Assembly: GCA_029204225.1 (NCBI GenBank)
Contig: CM055095.1
Location: 62,712,523 to 62,776,522, forward strand
Length of the DNA: 64,000 nt
Source: Diphasiastrum complanatum
Taxonomy: Eukaryota; Streptophyta; Lycopodiopsida; Lycopodiales; Lycopodiaceae
Direction of reading: 5' to 3'
This document shows positions 58,582 to 64,000 of this stretch, one piece after another; positions within the stretch are counted from its first letter, which is position 1; the number at the start of each line of letters is the position of its first letter. Position numbers and translations under genes: made by a program. Under the pieces are notes generated by a model. It was not told the origin of the DNA. It saw only the letters and a program-made list of their open reading frames with translations, and ran no database searches.

Positions 58582-61286
58582 TTAAATTGGGTCAACAAAA
58601 AACAACTCTTCGTAATACCGCCGTAGACGACCACCATTGACGACAGTGTCTAGGAGTATTCTGTCAAGTGTTTGCAGCTGGACTGCACCATTAGAAAAGA
58701 TTTTATTAATAACATACGGTCCCTCACTTCGGAATTTCAATTCGTCGGGATGCTTCTTTGATGTGTAAAGAAGCACCTGGTCACCTAACTATAGATCTTT
58801 ATTGCATAAGTGACGGTCATGCCAGGCCTTTTGACGTCGTTTGTTAACCAGTTGTGCGTGGTAAGATATAAGTCTTGTCTCACATAACTGGGCTAACGTA
58901 AATAGCCTAGTTTTGACTTGTTGCTCAATTGTAGCTTTTTCACATAGATCTTTAGAAAAAGCTTCCATGACTCTTAGCAAAGGGACTAAGAATTCTACGA
59001 GCATTACCGCCTCTTGACCATATACTAAGTGGAAAGGGGTAACCCACCCAATGGCTTTTTTTGGGGTGGTGCGGTAAGCCCAGATAGCTGAAATTTTTTT
59101 TGTTTTCCAATCAGAACGACTGGTTTCAACTATCTTTGTCAAAATTTTACATATCATCTTTTTACTTGATTTGGCCTGGCCATTACATCTAGGATAGTAC
59201 GGTGTACTCTTTTTGTGAACGACAAGGTAATGACGTGTAAATTATCAATGACAACATTTAAAAAATGTGTGTCCTAATCACTAACTAGCTCTATAGGACA
59301 GCCGAATGATACCGTCAACGCCCCTTTTGTAAAGTTGTTCCGCTATTAACTGAAAGGGCGCTGCTTTTAGCAAAAAACAAAATTTTGCCGCCGTACTCAG
59401 GCCTTCTTTGAGTCTGCATGTTGTTAGAAACTAGTGATCTCCTCAGCCCATAAGGGTGTAGTATCAATCTGAAAAAGACATGCAAGAGGAAGATCATCGT
59501 TGACTAGTGCAGTTGCTTTTTCAGCATTCGGTAGTCGGGAAAGGTGATCCGCCATGAGATGTTGGGTCCCTTTCCGAACGACTACATGGAAATTAAATTC
59601 CTCTAATATCAACAACCATCGAGCTATACGTCCCATTTTATAGGATTTATTAACGATATATAATAGGGCTTGATGGTCGGTGTAGAACGCAAAGGTCTAG
59701 CCTAATAAATAATGTCTTAGTTGTTGTACAACATAGACCATAGCCAATGCTTCTCTCTCGGTGGTTGTATAGTTTACTTCAGCAGGCACCAGTTGTATGC
59801 TCAAGAAACGTATTGGGAATTCTTTGCCATACTCACCCGGTTGTGCAAGAAGACCTCTAATGGCATACTTGCGTCAGTGTTGGTTTGCTATTGTTCTTGT
59901 TGTTGGCGTTGTGCTCTAGTTAGAACTCTAACAGGTTCGGATGATATATGACGTGCTGGAAGAATCCTGTTAGGTTGTTTAAGACAATCCTTGATACTGT
60001 GTTTGCGAACACAATCTAGACATTCCGCATGGTATTGGTTTTTAGCTTTACAATCAACCATGAAATGTCCCGTTTCACCACAAATAAAGCAGGGCTGCTC
60101 ATTGGTCCTGTGGCGATAGCGTAACCATCTTGGATGGCTAGCTGTGTTGGATTTTCTGGCGGTGTGGAATACTCATCTCGTTTGCACGAGCATGAGTTGT
60201 CGGTTTGATATAGTTGAGAAGTACATGATGGAAGTGTTGTATCGTGATGATATGAATGATCGTAGGAGTTTTCTAACCAGATGTGCTTGTGCATACTCTC
60301 GAGGGTGCCTATGTTTTTGTGCTCCTAGATCAGGTTGTCCTCTTGGAGGTGGTCCTAAGAGCGCCAGTTGTGGTTGAGGTTCATGTCTAGGTTGTCTGGG
60401 CAACTCTTGTATATGGACTTGGTTGTTTCGTGGTTGGTAGTGCGTGTGTTGGTTTTGTGAAACAAACGGTTGTCAAGGTGGTTGATAATGCCCCCCCTAA
60501 CTGGTTGTGAGGCTGGTTCCTCGGGTTATAATAGCAATAAAGTGATGTATGCCCCATAAAGTCGCAGATGTCACATTTGATCAATGAAGTATTTGGGACT
60601 GGCTGGTATGAAGGGGACTCATTGCCAGTGTGGGCACCTCGACAGTGAGGGCACCATGTGTTCTCTCGTCTATGGTGGATTTGGCTAGTGGGTAACTAAC
60701 CTGGCATCGAACTCTGGATAGACTTAAGAGTGTTTTGAAACTCTTTCATGAGTTTCTTCATTTGTTGTCGGTGTTGCTGGTTAAGCAACTCCATCTGTGT
60801 TTTCCACAACTGTTCTTGTGTTTCCTCGTTTGGTGGAGCTTCTTGGACAGCACGATGTGCTCTCCGTTCACATGGCTCATCGACATCTGAGCCCTCATCT
60901 TCCTCCCGAATGGCATCAGACATGGCTTGTTTCAATGATGTATATCCAACATTGGAGCAAAGTTCACGTCGTATCCATCGTGGAAGTCCAACGAGGAACC
61001 AAATTATGAGCATAGGCTCAGTGGGTTGTTCTTGTACCTGACTTTTTAATCTTTTAAATCGTTCAATGTAATCACGTACTTTCTCGTCTTTTGTCATTTT
61101 GATGTTACTAATCTTGACAAAAGGACTTTCTATCAAGAAAAATGGCTTGAAGCGTTTGATAAATGCCTCTTTCAAGAGTGACCAGTCTCGTTTATCTTCA
61201 CGATCAAGGTTAAAAAACCATTCTCGTGCTCGATCGATCATGGTCATCGAGAATAGAATAGACTTGAAACAGGGAGCCGTACCCAT
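58582..61286 (-). pseudogene. Gypsy J gag and partial pol, protease and RT missing
   Basis: Minus strand. Gag in 60696-61286 (MIDRAREWFFNLDREDKRDW, FIKRFKPFF, KVRDYIERFKRLKSQVQEQP) is followed by a Gln-rich coiled segment and a knuckle-like C-x2-C...HTSLYC in 60387-60584. A second double knuckle (CFICGETGHFMVDC, CLDCVRKHSIKDC) lies at about 59990-60095. The sequence then passes directly at about 59880 to RNase H (EVNYTTTEREALAMVYVV, FYTDHQALLYIVNKS; 59640-59870). The polyprotein therefore lost protease and RT. After 59424 part of the integrase is missing; the rest has FGCPIELVSD, SRSDWKTKKISAIWAYRTTP and the C-terminal FRSEGPYVINKIFSNGAVQL (58582-58776). Frames change repeatedly. Confidence 0.88.
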
Positions 61287-61960
61287 TAGGCAAAGACAAT
61301 ATAGGTTAAATCCAAAGTATTCATTATTAGTGAAAGATGAAGTAGATGCATAAGAGCAAGTATCATATATCCTGTTCTAAGCAGTCAATACTATCACCTA
61401 TTGTGATAGTTCCTAAGAAGAAGACAGGTAAAATAAGGGTATGTCAAGATTTTAGAAAGTTAAATCCTGTCACAACAAAAGACTATTATCCATTACTATA
61501 TGCAGACATGATCCTAGACCAAGTAGCTGGACACGAAAGATACAGTTTTTTAGACGGTTTTTCCGGTTACAATCAAATCTTCATTAAGGAAGAAGATAGA
61601 TCAAAAACAACTTTTACCAGTGATTGGGGGACGTACGCTTATAGGCGTATGCCCTTTGGTCTGTGTAATGTGCCTGCTACATTTTAGTGCATGATGACAA
61701 ACATCTTTCAAATGTTTTTGAGGAAATTCTTAGAAATCTTTATGGATGACTTCTGTGTTTACTCATCCACTAAAGATCATTTAGATGTGTTCGAAAAGAC
61801 TTTAAGACGATGTCAAGAGACATCTTGAAAATTGCATCCGTCCAAATGCTATTTTGGCATGAGGGAAGCCATTTTGTTAGGCCACAAAATTTTGAAAGAT
61901 GGCGTTCAAGCCAATATCAAAAAAGTTGAAATGATTTTAGGATTGAATGAACCAACCAAT
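61276..61960 (+). pseudogene. Gypsy RT fragment
   Basis: Plus-strand RT of another gypsy element: PIRQRQYRLNPKYSLLVKDE (fingers), a frame break near 61350, then IVIVPKKKTGKIRVCQDFRK, FLDGFSGYNQIFIKEEDRS and MPFGLCNVPATF. After a stop at 61685 it continues with FMDDFCVYSSTKDHLDVF and, out of frame, the end of RT at about 61960. The fragment is joined head to head with gypsy J gag at about 61280. Confidence 0.88.
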
Positions 61961-62190
61961 CTATGCGAACAATATGACTAGATTCAATGCATCTAACATT
62001 CAATTTGAATGTGTCCAAAATCGACCTCCTAACTTTCCCACACTTTCCAGAAGTGGTATTTCAAATGAAATTAGACTAAAATAACTTTTATAAAGTTGAT
62101 CTCTAAGTCTAAAATGCATTTGGCCTAATATTGACAATTAACCAAAATGTGACTAAACTTTACTATACTAGTTGAATTTCTCGCAAGTAT
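61961..62190 (-). repeat. Inverted LTR fragment related to 19507-19700
   Basis: On the minus strand the sequence from about 62190 (AATTCAACTAGT, then TTAGTCACATTTTGG, TTTAGACTTAGAG, CTGGAAAGTGTGG, TTGAATCTAGTCA) parallels the copia LTR at 19507 onward (TTTCAACTAGTT, TTAGACTTAGCG, TTGGAAAGTGTGG, TTGAATCTAGTCA). It stops at the gypsy RT border. It is clearly diverged, so these are family members, not one pair. Confidence 0.7.
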
Positions 62191-63880
62191 TAGAAAGAGC
62201 TATACTTATTTGCCATTGGCTTTCCTTCTTTGTTACAAGAATCCGTAAACATCAATCACATTACGTAGTTAACTTACAAACCTATTTGGAACTCTTTTAC
62301 TTGAGGACAAGCACAATTTTAACCAAAGATGAGTTAGATGAATGAACTCACCTTTCTTGAGTGCTTTGTTTGCAATCCCTTAATAGGCAAAGGGAAAGCC
62401 CTATGAAGTAATTGTGTAGAGCATTGAGAACGTACTATAGGAAACCAGGATTTGGGTGCCCATATAGTGTATGCAAGGCAACACCTTCATTCATAAGTAA
62501 GGAACCAGAAACATGCCTACAGAAGCATCGATCTACTATTGGCAACACATTGCATAATCCTCACATAATATATGTGACAACTCACTATCAAACCAACGAT
62601 CTATAACTGTCAAAATTTAGCATTTTGGAGGGCGCATTTTCGTCAAAATGCAGCTCTTCAATAAATGATGGAATCCACTAAAAAAAAGTAGGCCAATACT
62701 TTGTAGAACAACGATCTACTACTGTTAATAGATTTGCATGAAAGCAATGCTTAAACTGTAAACAATATATGCAAAGCATGCATAACGCATGTATGTAGAT
62801 CGTTGGGGGCCAATCTCACACCTGAAGGGTCGCTTTTTAGAGCTCTAATGATCATTGTAGGTGTCAAACCTTCTTGATTTATCACAAAAAAATTACTCAT
62901 TTGAGAAGCAAAGAGTGGAAGGGAAAGAAGTGAAGAAAAAGGAGGGTAGGAGTCCATAGTTGCTCCACCCTCACATAAATATTTTTTGTCCTTGTGTCTT
63001 AGAGGCACATCTTAAAGAAAATTTAGCAATATGGCTTACATGGGCTTTGTGTTGATATTTGATGTTTTTTCATTCAGGAACAGATTAGATCATGTAGAGC
63101 ATCAAAGCACAATACTTTTATCGACTTGTATGAACAAAATTCGCATTTATCTAATAAATTGTGATTAGGCATTCTCGTAGGAATGTGCACAAGAAGGCCT
63201 AATTACACAAACTGATAAATCACTCTAGTTCATTTTGCTAAGTTTGCTCAATATACCATTGAAACTTATTTTTCTAAAGAGCCATTTGTCTTTTGGATGA
63301 AAAATTGCTTCACATGGATGCATCAATATTTCAAAGATGACAACATGGGCATCCTTGGATTAGAAAAAAGGATGTCTCGACGAAATTCACATATTTTTTG
63401 ACCTAGGCACTATTTTTAAAAATTAAAAGCCACCTGGGTGGAAATTCATTGGTGGATTTGTTGGCAGTTATAAAAAATATTTGTTTGATAATACCTGTGC
63501 ATCATAAAGTCTTTTGATAGCCCTAATTGTTTGATAGCAGCAAGAGTGAGAACTGAAAAAATTCTACTTGGTAGAATGAATCTACTATAGGAGCCTATGC
63601 TTGAATACGAACACTTGCATATTAATTGATTTCAATCCGTCAAGAGAATTCTTTAAAACTTGACATTGTATTGTTTAGTGAACTTCAAACTAAAAAGCTT
63701 GTATGAGTAGCTAAAATAGATTGAGAGATTCTGAGTGAATCTCTAAATGGACAATTTATTGAAACAACATAAATTTTATTCCTAGAAAAAATCTTTGCAA
63801 CCATTTGATATAGCCATTAGTCATTCAAAGGATTGTCTACTAGTTGATGAGTTAAAGTTCACCTACATTACTTATAATTG
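62191..63880. other. No recognised gene
   Basis: AT-rich. The phrase ACGATCTA-AACTGT recurs at about 62598 and 62709, but no coding or mobile-element structure is apparent. Confidence 0.45.
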
Positions 63881-63883
63881 AGC

Positions 63884-64000
63884 CCAAAGACTCTAGTTGG
63901 TAAAAGATATAGAATTTTGAGATATAGGTTTGAACCCCATAAGGATGTCTCAAAATTACAAAATCAGGAACATGATGCTAATTTTTTTTTAAGAATGTAT
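63884..64000 (+). repeat. tRNA-derived SINE-like head, cut by window end
   Basis: An A-box-like GACTCTAGTTGG (63889-63900) is followed 38 bp later by a good B box GGTTTGAACCCC (63927-63938), the spacing of a tRNA-type Pol III promoter. The flanks do not fold as a complete tRNA. The body continues past the window, so tail and target duplication cannot be checked. Confidence 0.5.

Overview
The window is nuclear DNA of a land plant, and almost all of it is retrotransposon sequence in various states of decay. The main evidence is the many Ty1/copia and Ty3/gypsy gag-pol remains on both strands. Copia elements carry the plant-type primer site TGGTATCAGAGC (initiator Met tRNA); one gypsy element carries TGGCGTCGTTGCCGGGGA, close to the Asp-tRNA type. 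Spliced gene remnants and long GA/TG microsatellites also fit. I cannot name the species. The density of nested elements suggests a large genome, possibly outside the flowering plants, but that is inference.

Layout. 1-2.6 kb: AT-rich, no recognisable gene. 2.6-8.9 kb: complete minus-strand copia element (A) with 5-bp target duplication TGTCT and frameshifted coding sequence. 9.4-14.2 kb: the only island that does not look like a retroelement. It holds a (TG)24(AG)58 microsatellite directly upstream of an unrecognised spliced gene, a second unrecognised spliced gene on the minus strand, a divergent histone H3-like (possibly centromeric H3-like) gene with one frameshift, and a third unknown coding remnant. 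14.2-14.6 kb: a 67-bp tandem repeat built round a palindrome. 15-19.2 kb: copia gag scraps, then the 5' end of a plus-strand gypsy (LTR, primer site, repeat-rich leader, gag). 19.2-19.5 kb: a miniature LTR-type element whose terminal repeat contains a tRNA-like Pol III promoter. 19.5-28.1 kb: copia LTRs, a minus copia pseudogene fused to a minus gypsy pseudogene, and two loose LTR ends with primer sites. 28-34 kb: mostly unannotatable, with tandem repeats, a decayed copia piece and a PHD-finger-like gene fragment.

34-40.7 kb: minus copia C, interrupted in its integrase by the 5' LTR of plus copia B; B's gag has lost two blocks in frame and B is cut off in its integrase. 40.9-44.8 kb: two related gypsy LTRs around a gag-like region with two CCHC knuckles. 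44.8-50.7 kb: copia E, the best preserved element. Its two 653-bp LTRs look identical by eye, the target duplication is GTTAT, and a single amber codon interrupts an otherwise open gag-pol frame. E sits inside gypsy F (minus strand, about 50.7-57 kb plus its tail at 44.76-44.81 kb). F has RT, RNase H and integrase, followed by a roughly 3-kb extra coding region with a long coiled coil.

57-58.2 kb: a 24-bp minisatellite in F's leader. 58.6-61.3 kb: gypsy J, minus, lacking protease and RT. 61.3-62 kb: a plus gypsy RT fragment, followed by an inverted LTR fragment. 62.2-63.9 kb: nothing recognisable. 63.9 kb to the end: a tRNA-derived SINE-like head running off the window.

Nesting gives the order of events: F before E; C before B. 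Features shared by several LTRs are a CACACGTGTG palindrome and a duplicated CTCTCTCTAC-CGAG/CAAG motif, which may be common transcriptional signals of these copia lineages.
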